DNA from: Crocodylus rhombifer
Taxonomy: Eukaryota; Chordata; Crocodylia; Crocodylidae
Length of the DNA stretch: 64,000 nucleotides
Assembly (NCBI GenBank): GCA_038503035.1
Contig: JAVSML010018839.1
Location: 52,968-116,967, forward strand
Direction: 5' to 3'
A model generated the notes under the pieces. It was not told the DNA's origin and ran no database searches. It worked only from the letters and a program-made list of their open reading frames with translations. Below are positions 32,348-43,139 of the stretch, one piece after another (positions within the stretch are counted from its first letter, which is position 1; each line of letters begins with the position of its first letter). The position numbers were made by a program, and so were the translations under genes.

Positions 32348-32652
32348 GTGAATACCATCTTATCTCACGTACATCACACACCTTTTTTCCCACAAGCCAA
32401 CTGCTGGAAACCAGAGTGCATATTTTATGCTAGGAAATATGGTAAGATCCATGTGTGCCACTTACTGGGCAACACCAAAGGTAAGGTCTGCGGGCGACCC
32501 ACGAGGCAGCAGCACAACGAGCAGGCTCAGCTTTCTTGCTGCCGCTACCCAGTTACTTTCTACAAGGACCGATTGGCTTTTCCCATCATTCTTCCTTTCA
32601 AAAACAAGGTGTGCATTATATTCCAGGGCACACTGTATGCAAAAAATGGTGG
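32348..32652 (-). mobile_element. MITE with CATATTTACT/TATAACGCGCACC-type ends
   Basis: Reversed, it contains 'ggaatataatgcacaccttg' followed by 'tttttgaaaggaagaatgat', and at the other end 'accatatttcctagcataaa'. The same blocks occur in the copies at 45497 and 59788. The superfamily is not clear to me. Confidence 0.7.
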
Positions 32653-33365
32653 TCTACTAGAGATCTTCTGCAGCTCCCCGCCAGGTCTCGGTGTCGTACC
32701 AGAGGCCCTCCCTTGGACCACTGCATATAGGTAAAGCCAAATGGTGACCTGAGTGAAGGAGCAATGGAAAACCGCCGGTAGCTTGGCTGTGCTGGCCATT
32801 CACTTTGAAGAAATACATCAGCTTGGCACATGTGCAGCTCCTTTCCCTAATTTTCTTATTTTTTTCTTGGAATGAAAGGAGGGAACGGCATGACATCAAC
32901 AGTCAACATTTCAGATCTTCTCTCTAGGGAGAGAGGGAGAAAATAGAACGGGAAAGAGACTCAAAATATATATGTGCATTGGCCAGCCTCTCTCCTGCGA
33001 GCTCCATCCGGTGCACAGCGCTAGCATGCATGTGCCGCCTAAAAGGTTTCTTATCAGCATCCTTGGATTAGCAGCCACCGAGCTTTTGTCCACGGGGAAT
33101 TGTCATCTAATTCCAGCCTCGCATTCTGTACCCTGGAACATATTTCCTGGAAAGTCAGCCTGAACGGCATGAAGGGAAAAGCGACTTGACCCGTTTCTTG
33201 CTTATTATAGCACATAAGGAATTTTGACAGTGGAATAGGGTCCAACGTCTTCTGAGAAAAGCCAGAAATGGATGTTTTGGGAGACAGCATGAGAAGCTTG
33301 AAGTAGAGGGATGTAGGATAATCAATTGTTCCCACCTCCCCACCATGCCATCGCCACTGGCATGG
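32653..33365. other. Unannotated
   Basis: Overlapping frames at 32560-32899 continue out of the MITE and have no domain. No other structure is seen. Confidence 0.4.
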
Positions 33366-33700
33366 CACGTCACCTCCCTGCAGGGGGGCTGCAAAGAGGC
33401 TGGAGCTGGGCTGGTCTCAGTGGGGGCAGATGGCAGGACAAGGAGCAATGGGCTCAAGGTGCAGCAAGGGAAGTTGAGGTTGGATATTAGGAAAACTTTC
33501 CCCTGAGGAGCGCGGTGAAGCACTGAAACGGCTCCCCAGAGAGGTGGTGCAGTCTCCATCCTTGGAGGTGTTGAAGACCCGGGCAGACAAAGCCTTGGCT
33601 GGGATGATGGAGTTGGGGCTGGTCCTGTTTGGAGCAGGGGGTTGCACTAGATGTGGCCTCCTGAGGTCCCTTCCAGCCTCATTTTCTATGACTGTATCTG
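33366..33700 (+). mobile_element. CR1 LINE 3' fragment
   Basis: Plus-strand copy from 'cacctccctgcaggggggct' to the tail 'cctcattttctatgactg'. Confidence 0.94.
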
Positions 33701-34489
33701 CAATTCAGGGCTGCACACAAACCGATTGGAAGCCATTGAGATTTTTCTCAATAGCATATTGATCCAGGTGGAGATAGAGCAGTAATGTTTTCATTTTCTA
33801 TCACACCTCTCTAGACCTTTTCAACCATGTGAGCCTCAACACACCACCAGCTGCTGCCTTGCTGGACCCATTTTATCATAGGTTAAGTCTGGCATGGAAA
33901 GGTTAAGGTGACTTGCTGCCTGTAGTCAAAATCCATTCCTTTTTGGAAATCCAGACAGTCCCTTGACTGGGATGGTTTAGTCAGGGATGATCCTCGATGA
34001 CCTTTCCAGCCCCACTTTCCTATAATCTGATGGCAAAGTCTATGCATTAAGTCTCAATTATGCCTGGTGCTGATAGTGCATCGGTGTGCTACACCAAGAG
34101 GCTTTACCCCTGGTGCAGGATTTTGGTGGCACCACGGGAATTCACACTCTGCCTACATTTTAAAAAACTTCCCCATAAGCATTCCCCTTTTTTTCCTACA
34201 TTAAAAAGCTGAGTCCACTCAGCAAGGAGAGGGTGGGGAGGATAAAAGAAATCAATTCCTTTCCCCATGCCCTCATTATTGAGCTGCCATCACCTGAAGA
34301 AGAAATTAGGTTGTCAAAGGCTGTTGGCTGGAATTATTTGCACCTTGACACTTGGAGAGCATGCTGCTAGCATAGCATTGCCTTCAGCTGGCGCCGTGGG
34401 CAATGCTGCTGATGTGTGGCCAAGAAGAAATCAATGAGTCAGGATCGTTACAGAGCTTTTGAGTTGTAGCAGCATTTTATTAGAGCTAT
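33701..34489. other. Unannotated, with a short CR1 tail
   Basis: At 33955-34035 a plus-strand CR1 tail is visible ('tgggatggtttagtcaggg' to 'cccactttcctataatctg'). The remainder is unrecognised. Confidence 0.45.
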
Positions 34490-34600
34490 AATCACTGAAT
34501 CGCAGGGCAGGAACGGACCTCATCTAGTCCAACCCAAGGCAGGATCATCTAGACCATCCCAAGCAAATCTTTGTCTAACCTCTGAATAAAAATACACAGT
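34490..34600 (-). mobile_element. CR1 LINE terminal fragment
   Basis: The plus strand 'ggacctcatctagtccaacc' and 'tttgtctaacctctgaataa' is the end of a minus-strand older CR1. Confidence 0.75.
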
Positions 34601-34894
34601 CAACAACCTTGTCACACAACTACAAGGCAATACACCATAACCTGCCACAGGTAAAGCAGAGCCCTGCTGCTGCCAGGGATGTTAAAAGACACTCAAGGGA
34701 TCCAAGGCAGAGGGCTATAGGAGAAGACAAAAACCCCACAGATGCTTATTGAGGAGGAAAAACGCATTAAAAAGCTCATCCATCTCTTTGGGATTATTAC
34801 CGTAACCACTGGCCCATCCTTGTCTTATAGATGTCTCTCCTCTAATAGAGTTTATCCTTGCTTGCATTCGAGTGAATGGTTAATGTAGAAAACC
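34601..34894. other. Unannotated
   Basis: Nothing recognised. Confidence 0.4.
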
Positions 34895-34975
34895 TTTGCA
34901 GCAGCAGGACGTTGACAGTGTCCTCACCCCCCAGCTTTACCTGTGCTGGGTTAAGGTGGCTTGGGGCAAAATAAT
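34895..34975 (+). mobile_element. CR1 LINE fragment
   Basis: 'tttgcagcagcaggacgttg' is the diagnostic block of the subfamily at 24536-24975. The terminal part is missing, replaced directly by an oppositely oriented CR1. Confidence 0.6.
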
Positions 34976-35147
34976 TTGTCGAGCTGGGTCTTCAAAACCT
35001 CCAAGGATGGAGACGCCAACACCTCTCTGGGGAGCCTGTTCCAGTGCTTCACCACCCTCCTCAGGAGAAAGTTCATCCTAATATCCAACCTCAACTTCCC
35101 TTGCTGCAGTCCAAGCCCATTGCTCCTTGTTCTGTCATCTGCCCAAG
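34976..35147 (-). mobile_element. CR1 LINE fragment lacking its 3' end
   Basis: It starts at 'gtcgagctgggtcttc' rather than at the usual tail, so the terminal ~100 bases are gone. It joins the plus-strand CR1 at 34975 without spacer, which suggests a recombination or deletion between two CR1 copies. Confidence 0.85.
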
Positions 35148-35189
35148 AAAGGGAAACAGGTGCTTTGTCTTAGGTATTTATATGGCCCC

Positions 35190-35530
35190 ACCGTCATAGC
35201 CTCTGAGCAACTCTTAGTCTTTAACTTTCATACCCTTGCAACACCTCTGTAAGACTGGAGAATGGTATTTTCCCCACTAGACAGATGCAGGATGGAAGCA
35301 GAGAGACACCTGGCTAGATACTTTTGAAAATGCCACTGGGTATCTGGATGCTTAAACTTTCTACAGTCATAGACAGCCTGGGCCATCTGTATCGAAAATC
35401 TCACTGAATACCTGGCTGTATCATTAGCCCTGCAAACACCTTTATAAATCTGAGACTAAGTAACATGACCAAGGACACACAGAAAGTCAGTGGCAGAGCA
35501 CAAACTAGCTGACTACCATAGCTTTACCCC
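35190..35530 (-). repeat. MIR-like SINE, minus strand
   Basis: The plus strand reads 'cttgcaacacctctgtaag', later 'ttccccactagacagatgc', and then, in a second block, 'gaccaaggacacacagaaag' with 'tcagtggcagagcacaaac'. This is the reverse order of a MIR-like SINE. There may be two overlapping copies. Confidence 0.6.
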
Positions 35531-36130
35531 AGCCATCCTCGTCTTACAGAGTTCTCTCTCCTAATAGAGTTCAGTCCTTGTTTGCATTTGACTGAATGAT
35601 CAAAAAAACCATTGTAGGGATCTCATTCTGTTTTAAACCAGATACGTTCTTAGGGCCCTAGGAAATTTCCATAGAGCCCCACCCATTTCATCCTTCTTAC
35701 GTTTTATGGGAATTTTCCATATGATAAAACTAATGGCAACAAAAGCCCAGCAGAGCGATTGGGTACGCTTCCTGCAGCCCAGTTGTCATGAAGCAGTTCG
35801 GAGCATCTCGCTGCTGTTCCAGGAGACAAGTTCACCTCTTTTCCAGGACTTTGCTGCTCACTAGGCTACACACAAATGCTTGGACCTTTGGCTGAGCTGC
35901 GGCTTTGGTGTCATTTGGCAGCAGAGGACTTCAGCAGCGGGTACTTCCCCTAGGTCACCACAGGGATTGGGTCCTAGCATCCCCCCGCCTCTACCCCACC
36001 TTTCACCTACCTCTGATCTGAGCCAGATCATTGCTGCCTGCAACCTAAAAAGGTCACCGACCGCTGTTGTAAATCTTTTTTAGGATAAAAGGTGCTATAG
36101 GATGCTCTGCTCTGTCAACTGAGCCTCCAT
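35531..36130. other. Unannotated
   Basis: Nothing recognised. The words 'cgtcttacagagttctctct' near 35540 and 'tgtcttatagatgtctctcc' near 34820 show a diverged repeat that I cannot name. Confidence 0.4.
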
Positions 36131-36245
36131 GGATCGAGTAAATTTCTGTGCGACTCAGTTTCCCCTTCTGTAAAATGGGGACAGTGATATTTGCCGTTCA
36201 AAGGGGCTTGGAGCGTCTCAGTTGAAGCGTGCTGGGTAAAGTGCT
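36131..36245 (+). repeat. MIR-like SINE fragment
   Basis: 'gactcagtttccccttctg' and 'taaaatggggacagtgatat' are the classic MIR-type blocks, followed by a tail-like 'gctgggtaaagtgctacga'. Confidence 0.7.
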
Positions 36246-36905
36246 ACGATTTCTTCCAACATGTCCAAAGAGCATGGGCTATGATTTCCACGTGGAATAA
36301 CTGAAAGGTATTAGGATACAGGCCTGGATAGTAAAATAAATACACTGCAAACGAGTGTCAGTCAACAGTCGCCCCCTGAACTGCCAGCGCCCAAAGCAAA
36401 TGTGATGGGAAAGTGTTCCCTGCCCCGGCTCTCACAGACCTCCTGCAGATAACGTCCCCAATCCCAAGCCCGGGCGGTAATATCATATCGGTGTGACTGG
36501 GTTGGTCCAGCCTTTCTCAAAAGGCTGAGGGAAGATGACCGCATCTGTTATTCTTAGCTCAGCATAGCTCAACCACACAGCCCGGCACACAGGGTTGGCT
36601 CCGAAAACCCATCTCAGTTCCCGATTAGATTAATTTTTCTTTAGCAAAAGAAAAAAAACTGCAATGGCCAGAGCGGCTTAATTTTTCCTTCCCTTTAATT
36701 GAGGTTACTTAGTGTTTGCATGTGGTAATCTTTTTTCTGAAGTTCCTGGACATAAATCACTTGCTGAAGAGAGAGACAGTGGCGCGGGAACAGAGGATGG
36801 TTGCACAGAAAGCTATGGGCCTGGCCAAAGGTTGTGTGTCGCCCTTATCACGATTATAAACGTTAGCGGAGGAATGGGGTCTAGCCCTGAGAAATTGCTC
36901 TGTCC
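36246..36905. other. Unannotated; possible conserved non-coding stretch
   Basis: 36600-36800 has several homeodomain-like AT words ('gattagattaatttttc', 'ccctttaattgaggtta') and no recognised repeat. This is suggestive only. Confidence 0.3.
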
Positions 36906-37052
36906 AGATAATCATAGACAAGGAGGGCTGGAAGAAACCTCAGGGGGTCACATCTGGTGCAACTCCCTGCTCCAGGTGGGACCAGCCCAACTCCATCATC
37001 CCAGCCAAGGCTTGGTCTACCTGAGTCTTCAAAACCTGCAAGGATGGGGATA
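36906..37052 (-). mobile_element. CR1 LINE terminal fragment
   Basis: The plus strand runs 'aatcatagacaaggagggct' to 'aaaacctgcaaggatgggg', the last ~150 bases of a minus-strand CR1. Confidence 0.92.
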
Positions 37053-37465
37053 AGCTGCGTATGTGGAAGGATGGCATTACTCCCCACAAAGGAGCCTTTG
37101 GCTTTATTCTGGTCTCAGACATTTGAGTAAAAGAAAGAATAACCACACTGCAAAAAAGCAATCACACCAATAGGAAATCAAGCTGAAGACCCCTCAAGTT
37201 GGTTCTCCGTTGCCCGGTGGTTTCCACAGCCTATTGCGTTAGTGCATCCATTGCATCCGTACCGGATGGCCTGTTACAGGGCTTGTCCACACAGGAACAG
37301 GAAGGCGAATAATGCGAGTGGACTTTCAAAGGGGCTTTGTTAAGCTCTGTTTGATCCCACAGATTCAGACCTGACTTCCAACATGAAGCAGACAAAGGCT
37401 CCTCTACTTGTGAATAAGAAGCTCTACAAAGGGGTTTAGTGCCATTAAACAGACCCACTTTAAAT
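37053..37465. other. Unannotated
   Basis: Nothing recognised. Confidence 0.4.
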
Positions 37466-37745
37466 TCATAGAAACACAGACAATGAGGGTGTGAAGGGAG
37501 CTCAGGGGGTCACATCTAGTCCGACCCCTGCTCCAAGCAGGACCAGCCCCAACTCCATCATCCCAGCCAAGGCTTTGTCTACCCGGGTCTTCAAAGCCTC
37601 CAGGGATGGAGTTTGCACCACCTCTCTGGGGAGCCTCTTCCAGTGTTTCACCACCCTTCTCGTGAGAGTTTTTCTTTATCTTTAACCTCATCTTCCCTTG
37701 CTGCAGCCTGAGCCCATTGCTCCTTGTTCTGTCATCTGCCACCAT
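37466..37745 (-). mobile_element. CR1 LINE 3' fragment
   Basis: The plus strand runs 'catagaaacacagacaatga' to 'ctccttgttctgtcatctgc'. Confidence 0.94.
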
Positions 37746-38194
37746 CAATTCACACACTTAGTTCATTCGCATCCCCTCTCCTGCCTATGCCTGGGTAGAC
37801 AAGCTCAGGTTCACTTTCCACTTGTGTAAATGCTTGCAAAAAGCAACAGACAATGGGAGGGAGGGGAAAAATAATCAAGCCTCATCAGTGCCTGCAGAAC
37901 AGGCCAGGGTGGTGGGATGCTGGTGGCATTCCTACCTCTGCTGCTGCTGTCTTTAATCACATCGGGGAGTTGCCCTCGTGCTCGGGGCTTCCATTTTCCC
38001 CATTAATAGCATGAGGGTTGTGCTTCTTCCCCGGTCAGAGACTTGATCTACACTGGATTGCAAGGGTTAGTATCATCAGAGATGCCCTCCACCCAAGATA
38101 GTGGAACCAGCCTCGAGACGTGGCAGTTCCCCAGCTCTGGAGGCCTTGATGACCTGGCCTCGAACTGCAGCTTTGGATCGCTCTGAAGGTCTTT
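37746..38194. other. Unannotated
   Basis: Nothing recognised. Confidence 0.4.
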
Positions 38195-38649
38195 TCACCC
38201 GTGTCACGAGTTTTGCTTGTCCGCAGCTTGAGGTGCAGTTCCCCCCAAACCCCTGCACTTCTCTCCTTGAAACTTGGCGGCCTCAGTAAGAGCCGCCAGC
38301 CCTGCGGTTTTGACCCCCCTGCGGTGTAACACACAGCCGTGATATGAGTTTGGCTTTCAAGACTTTGGGGTACAGTTCCCCCCAAACCGCTGCACCCATC
38401 TTCTTGAAACTTGGCATATGTCATGCTCTCAGCAGAGGCTACCACCCTGCAAATTTAATCAAATCAGACAGAAAACAACGAAGTTATAGATATGTCATTG
38501 ATTCCCCATTATACTCTATGGCTGAATCAAGGCGGCAGCTCCGAAGCTTCGGCCAGATCGAGGCGGAAACCCGGTCCAGAGCTCCGGATCGGATCGCAAG
38601 CAGCTGGATCCAAAGCTGAATCGGATCACTGCCGACTCGCACAGGCCTA
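38195..38649 (-). mobile_element. hAT-type element, truncated copy with internal duplication
   Basis: Reversed, it starts 'taggcctgtgcgagtcggc' and follows the element at 53745-54476 through 'agtataatggggaatca', 'tgccaagtttcaagaaga' and beyond. A block of roughly 130 bases is present twice in tandem (about 38210-38335 and 38340-38465), each with 'cagttccccccaaac' and 'ttgaaacttggc'. The far end is not found. Confidence 0.75.
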
Positions 38650-39033
38650 CTAGCAGGCTATGTCCCCTCCATGTCCAATTCACAGGGCACGTGGGCACCT
38701 GACATTACACATTCGTGGCATGCACACGAGCGCGTCAGTGCAATTCCTTCACAAACACACATATACAAGTACCCCCAAAAGCAAGGTGCTAAACAGCTAT
38801 TAGAGACTACAAGCAAGAATCCAGGGTCCCGCCTTTGCAGTGAAGCGATTGTCTCACTAAAGCACCTCCAGCCCATCCTACCCCTCTGGCTTTCTGTCTT
38901 CCTCCCTGACCTCTCTCTCCAGCTTCAGGAGCATAATTAGAGTCAGCTCCGGGCAGTGCCCCGTCTACAACTGGGAGATGGGAAATGTAGATTCAACCTT
39001 CCTCTGGATGAGTGGGACCTAGACCCTGGGATC
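38650..39033. other. Unannotated
   Basis: Nothing recognised. Confidence 0.4.
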
Positions 39034-39241
39034 AAGGACAGAAGTTCAATAAACCAATTTAACCTAACTCAGTTAAGTTGGATACAGCCATCCAATTTAA
39101 CATTGATACATCCATCTAGGTTTATCTTAAACTGTTTTCGGCCATTTTGAAAGCAGTTTACGTGCACTGAACTTCTGTTGTGTTACAGATCTGAACTGGT
39201 TTCTGATCACTTATACTGGTTTATGTATAATTTCTGTCCCT
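39034..39241. mobile_element. Small MITE with GGACAGAA ends
   Basis: The left end 'aggacagaagttcaataaac' and the inverted right end 'gggacagaaattatacataa' match over roughly 30 bases with changes. The interior repeats 'aactggttt' type words. No clear target duplication. Confidence 0.6.
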
Positions 39242-39894
39242 AGCCTGGGTTTCCCAATGCATGGGCACATGCCCTAGCTAAAATGTGGGAGAACTGCCTT
39301 TGTCCATTTCCAGCATCCCTCCAGGAGGTACACAGCCACTTATGTGGTCCGAGAGGTAGAAACAGAATCCAATCTATGCCTAAATGCTACCTAAGCACAT
39401 TAGGGGAAAATAAAATACAGCCCTCAACCTATGCAATCAGCTTTCCTGTGCAGAGCAAGGCAGCATCAAATACTGTTATAAAGCTCTGTGGTGGGATTTG
39501 CTAAGAAACTGAAATACCCATGACACTCCAAAGGGAACTACCACACCTACCTGCCCCGGGTACCTCCAAAAATCCCCACTAGCATCCTTCATCCCACTAA
39601 GCCTTCCACATCTTCTCCTCCAACTGTGATAAAAGCAGAGAAATGGGCTCAATTCTAGCCTGCAGTTCTTGTGGGGAACATGTGCAGAGGGCTCAGTGTG
39701 AGCGGGCTTTGTTGGAGATAGCTTCATAAACAGGACATCTAGATGCTCTTTTCACTCCAGGGCAGATGGTAGGCTGGGCCTGGTCCCAGCGCCCAGAGCT
39801 GACTGGTTCTCCATGACATAAGGTCTCATTTTATCCACAGAGGATAGACAGCATATCCTCCCACTGCTGTCCTTTACTATGCTGTGCTTGGCTC
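39242..39894. other. Unannotated
   Basis: Nothing recognised. Confidence 0.4.
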
Positions 39895-39961
39895 ATTATC
39901 AGACCTGATGAAGGATGTCTTGAATTAGAAAGCTTGCCTAACACTATCGCAACTAGGTGGG

Positions 39962-40343
39962 GGGCATGTCTACACATGCACACTTATGGGGCAGTAGCTT
40001 AGGTTGTTGCACGGTAACCAAAAGTTACTGTGCAGTATGGGCGCACATCTACACGTGCACAGCTGGACGGTGCAGTGACCATGCTGACCTATGCCGAGCA
40101 TGATGCAGGTAGCAAATTTACACCTGCTTAGTTACTGCACACAAAGGCACGTGTAAATGCCTTACTGCACAGTAACACTGTGTGTGCCCCCACTTGGGAG
40201 TAATGTTACTCCCAAGTGGGAGCGCACAATGCTACTGCACTGTAATGCCTACATGTGTAGATGCCAGTCTAACAACCACTTACTGTACAGTAGCTTACTG
40301 TGAAGTAAGTTAGTGTGCAGTAAATGCACCTGTAAACACGCCC
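39962..40343. mobile_element. MITE with central palindrome
   Basis: The left end gggcatgtctacac and the inverted right end gggcgtgtttac form the terminal repeats. The interior contains many 'gcagtaac'/'ttactgcac' words, so most of the element can fold on itself. A 32-base palindrome sits inside. Flanks share 'ggtggg'/'agtggg', a possible imperfect target duplication. It interrupts a Penelope-like remnant and is therefore younger than it. Confidence 0.75.
40189..40220. repeat. Perfect 15+2+15 palindrome
   Basis: Arm 'cccacttgggagtaa', two-base centre TG, then its exact inverse. It can form a hairpin or cruciform. Confidence 0.95.
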
Positions 40344-40466
40344 AGTGGGTCCAATAAAAGATATCACCCCAAGAGATCCCAAGCATTTTATTGGGCAAGT
40401 GTCATCCCCAAGCTAAGACTAGAGAGCTTGGGAAATGTGTTGTTGCAAGTGTGGCTGTCTGGACCC

Positions 40467-40582
40467 GGGGGGGGGGGGGGGGNNNNNNNNNNNNNNNNNN
40501 NNNNNNNNNNNNNNNNNNNNNNNNNNNNNNNNNNNNNNNNNNNNNNNNNNNNNNNNNNNNNNNNNNNNNNNNNNNNNNNNNN

Positions 40583-40620
<38 letters not shown>
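40467..40620. other. 100-N assembly gap bordered by poly-G
   Basis: A run of 16 G, then 100 N (40483-40582), then 38 G. Homopolymer G on both edges of a standard-length gap suggests a sequencing or assembly failure at a G-rich tract. The proline- or glycine-rich frames across it are artefacts. Confidence 0.95.
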
Positions 40621-40621
<1 letters not shown>

Positions 40622-41287
40622 AGCTAGGCTCTGAGGCAGCTGGAGAGGGTAGTTCAAGGGAGGACAGAGAGAAAAAGTCCCAGGGACAGTAGAGATGCAA
40701 TAAAGACCATTTATTTTCAAGTAGTTCTGCTTGGGACATCAAGAAGAGACCACTCCAGCTGACCAGAAAGAAGAAACTCTCAGAGTCAGGGGTGCTACTG
40801 ATTGCCAGAGGAAGCCAGGAACTGAGAAGAGCCAGAGGATTGCCCCTCATGAAGCCACACCAGGGCTGGCTTCAGGGGACTGGGAGTTGCCTCTTAGGAG
40901 AGGGAGACTCATTAAGGTTATTTCTAAGGGGGAGCCCAAGGCAGAGTTTCCCCTCTGGAAGAGTCATGAGCTATGACACAGTCACATTACATTTTTTCCT
41001 TTCCCCTCCAGGATTGCACAGGCCTAAACCTGCTTCGCTTATAAGAGCTCAATCTTCAACAACCACTGCACATACCAGCTGGGGCTGCCGTACTAAGCAC
41101 CTCTGATAGCTTCCAAGCTTATAAACTCCAGCACCAACTGACCCCTCAGCAGGAGGGAGCACTAATGCGTGAGCACACCCAACCACCCATAACCTGCCCA
41201 AACATCTATCATCATGTCATGCAACGCAAGCATCGCAAAAAAATAAAACCACCAAAGGATGTTGCCTTCACCTGGCTGAAAATGCAA
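40621..41287. other. Unannotated
   Basis: Nothing recognised. An AATAAA occurs at 40700 ('gatgcaataaagacc'), but without context it is not evidence of a gene end. Confidence 0.4.
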
Positions 41288-41475
41288 GGGTGCATCTACA
41301 GGTGTGCTTTAATGCACATTAGCCTGTTTTAATGCGCATTACAGCATCACAAAAAACCCGTGCTCTTTGGCTAATGTGCATTAAAATAGGCTAATGCACA
41401 TTTTTCACAGTGGAGGTACTAGCTTTAAAATGTCTTACCTAAAGTGCATTAATTGAATGTGTAGATGCAACAAGT
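41288..41475. mobile_element. Small MITE, TTAATGCACATTAG type, second copy
   Basis: The left end 'gggtgcatctacag' and right end 'gtgtagatgca' form inverted repeats. The interior 'ctttaatgcacattagcct' matches the copy at 8162-8345. Confidence 0.75.
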
Positions 41476-43139
41476 GTCCCAGCACAACCCAGTTCAGCAG
41501 ACCTCCAGCAGTCGTAACACAACTCCTAAGTCGTGGCGCCTAATGCAGATCCAGCATGATGTGCCTATTATAGCACAACTCCATTCTGCTAACTAGGCAG
41601 AGCACTACTAAAAGTAACCCCTAGTTTATGATCTTTAAAACCACAGTAAATCTGTCACAGCCATTTAGGCACCAAAGTACAACTGCGGAAAACATGTTGG
41701 CCTCCAATTTGATAGCAGCAGATGGGCACTTTGCTATTGTTTCTGCATCATAAATTGGAAAACTATTAGTGAGAAGGATCAAAACTCTGCAGGACAGATC
41801 CTTGGCTGGCGTGAACTGGCACAGAGCCACAGGACTTCATGCAGCTCTGTCGATATAAACCAGCTGAGGATCTTGCTCCTACAGCTCCGATGGTGCCCCG
41901 TGTCATCAACCCATGCCCGCACATAAAAGCCAGGCAGTGGCACGGGAAGGGGATGGGTGCAGAGATTGCGAGTTGAATGTCAGTTTGCATTTTAAAGCCG
42001 CTGCTCCACATTACAGCTAACTGGAACAATCTGATTCGAAGAGAGACTCAGTACAACGTGAAGCCGAGGGGGGTTGTTTCTAGCTCCCTTTGCTCAGGGA
42101 TGGTTCGGACCAAATTTGGGACTTCATCTCAAACCAATTTTTTGGATGCCCACTGTAAGAGCCAGGGGCGAGTCCCTACGTGTCCTGCATGGCCATGCAT
42201 CACTGCTGGGGGAAGACGGGGATGACTGCTGCTGATCGCCGAACTGCAAGGCACTCTTAAGGAGGGAAACTGAAATACGTTGGCTGAGCTACAAAGGGAG
42301 ACGGTAGATCCAGTCGGCAGGGTTTACAGGAGGGCTGGGCCGAGCTTGGCCCTCGAGGCTGGAATAGCAGAAGGGTGCAAGTGGTCCGAGCTGCGAACTG
42401 CAGAGCCACAGGTTCAGCCTGGACTCACAAACACAAGCACAACCATAGGAGTGCAACAGCCAGGCATTGTGGGCTGCGATGCTCCACCGCCTTACACCTC
42501 GTGCAGCTGTTACCTACACTGGCCCAGATCCAGGAAAGCACTCGAGCATTGGCCTAAGCCCACGTAATCCCACCAGGCCTGGATCGCCTCGGCACTGAGC
42601 CCTTTCACCTCGTGACCCATTGATTTCCATGGCTCCATTCATGCATAGAAATAAAGCACATGCTTTAAGTGCTTTGTTGGATCGAAGCCCTTCTAGAAGG
42701 GGGGAAGCTGACATAGAGGCCAAATTCAGACCAGGTGTAAATGGGAGCAACTTGGTACTTCTCCCCCTGGCTAGGACATTCAGCCCAGGCTTCTTGCTTT
42801 GCCCTTAAAACCAAGATCCCTTGAGCTGCGATGCAGTTGTCACCCAGAAGATATTCTCAAGTGCTTTTTCCTACCGAGGCCATTGGTTTTCATTGCATGG
42901 CATCCATCCAGTGGTTCACACCTGCTCCTTCACAGCTTACTGCCCTGCTGCTCTTCTCTCCAGGGTTTTTAAGCTTACACTGAGCCTCTCCCTTCCCAGC
43001 AGCCTCCCCACAGCTGCCACTACTGAGCAGGGCTGGCTGCCCCCACTTCAGCGGACAGGCCACCCTGTTGCAGGACATCCGAGGATACCTCCCTCATGGT
43101 CCTGCTTGATAGCTCCCCATGGCCATGTCTTCCATGAAT
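41476..43139. other. Unannotated, unique-looking DNA
   Basis: No repeat family, RNA gene or exon is recognised in this long stretch. Confidence 0.45.

Larger units (their letters stand above)
39895..40390 (+). mobile_element. Penelope-like remnant with hammerhead-type core, split by a MITE
   Basis: The left part (39895-39961) has an intact CTGATGA at 39905-39911 and an intact GAAA at 39928-39931, followed by GCTTGCC. The stem II pairing between them has decayed. The right part (40344-40390) carries 'gggtccaataaaagatatca', the same block that follows the motif in the copy at 6905-7020. A 382-bp MITE lies between. The Penelope label is inference from the hammerhead layout. Confidence 0.55.

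Noticed and set aside
40388..40850. Proline- and glycine-rich frames
   Set aside because: They are translations of poly-G/poly-C around an N gap.
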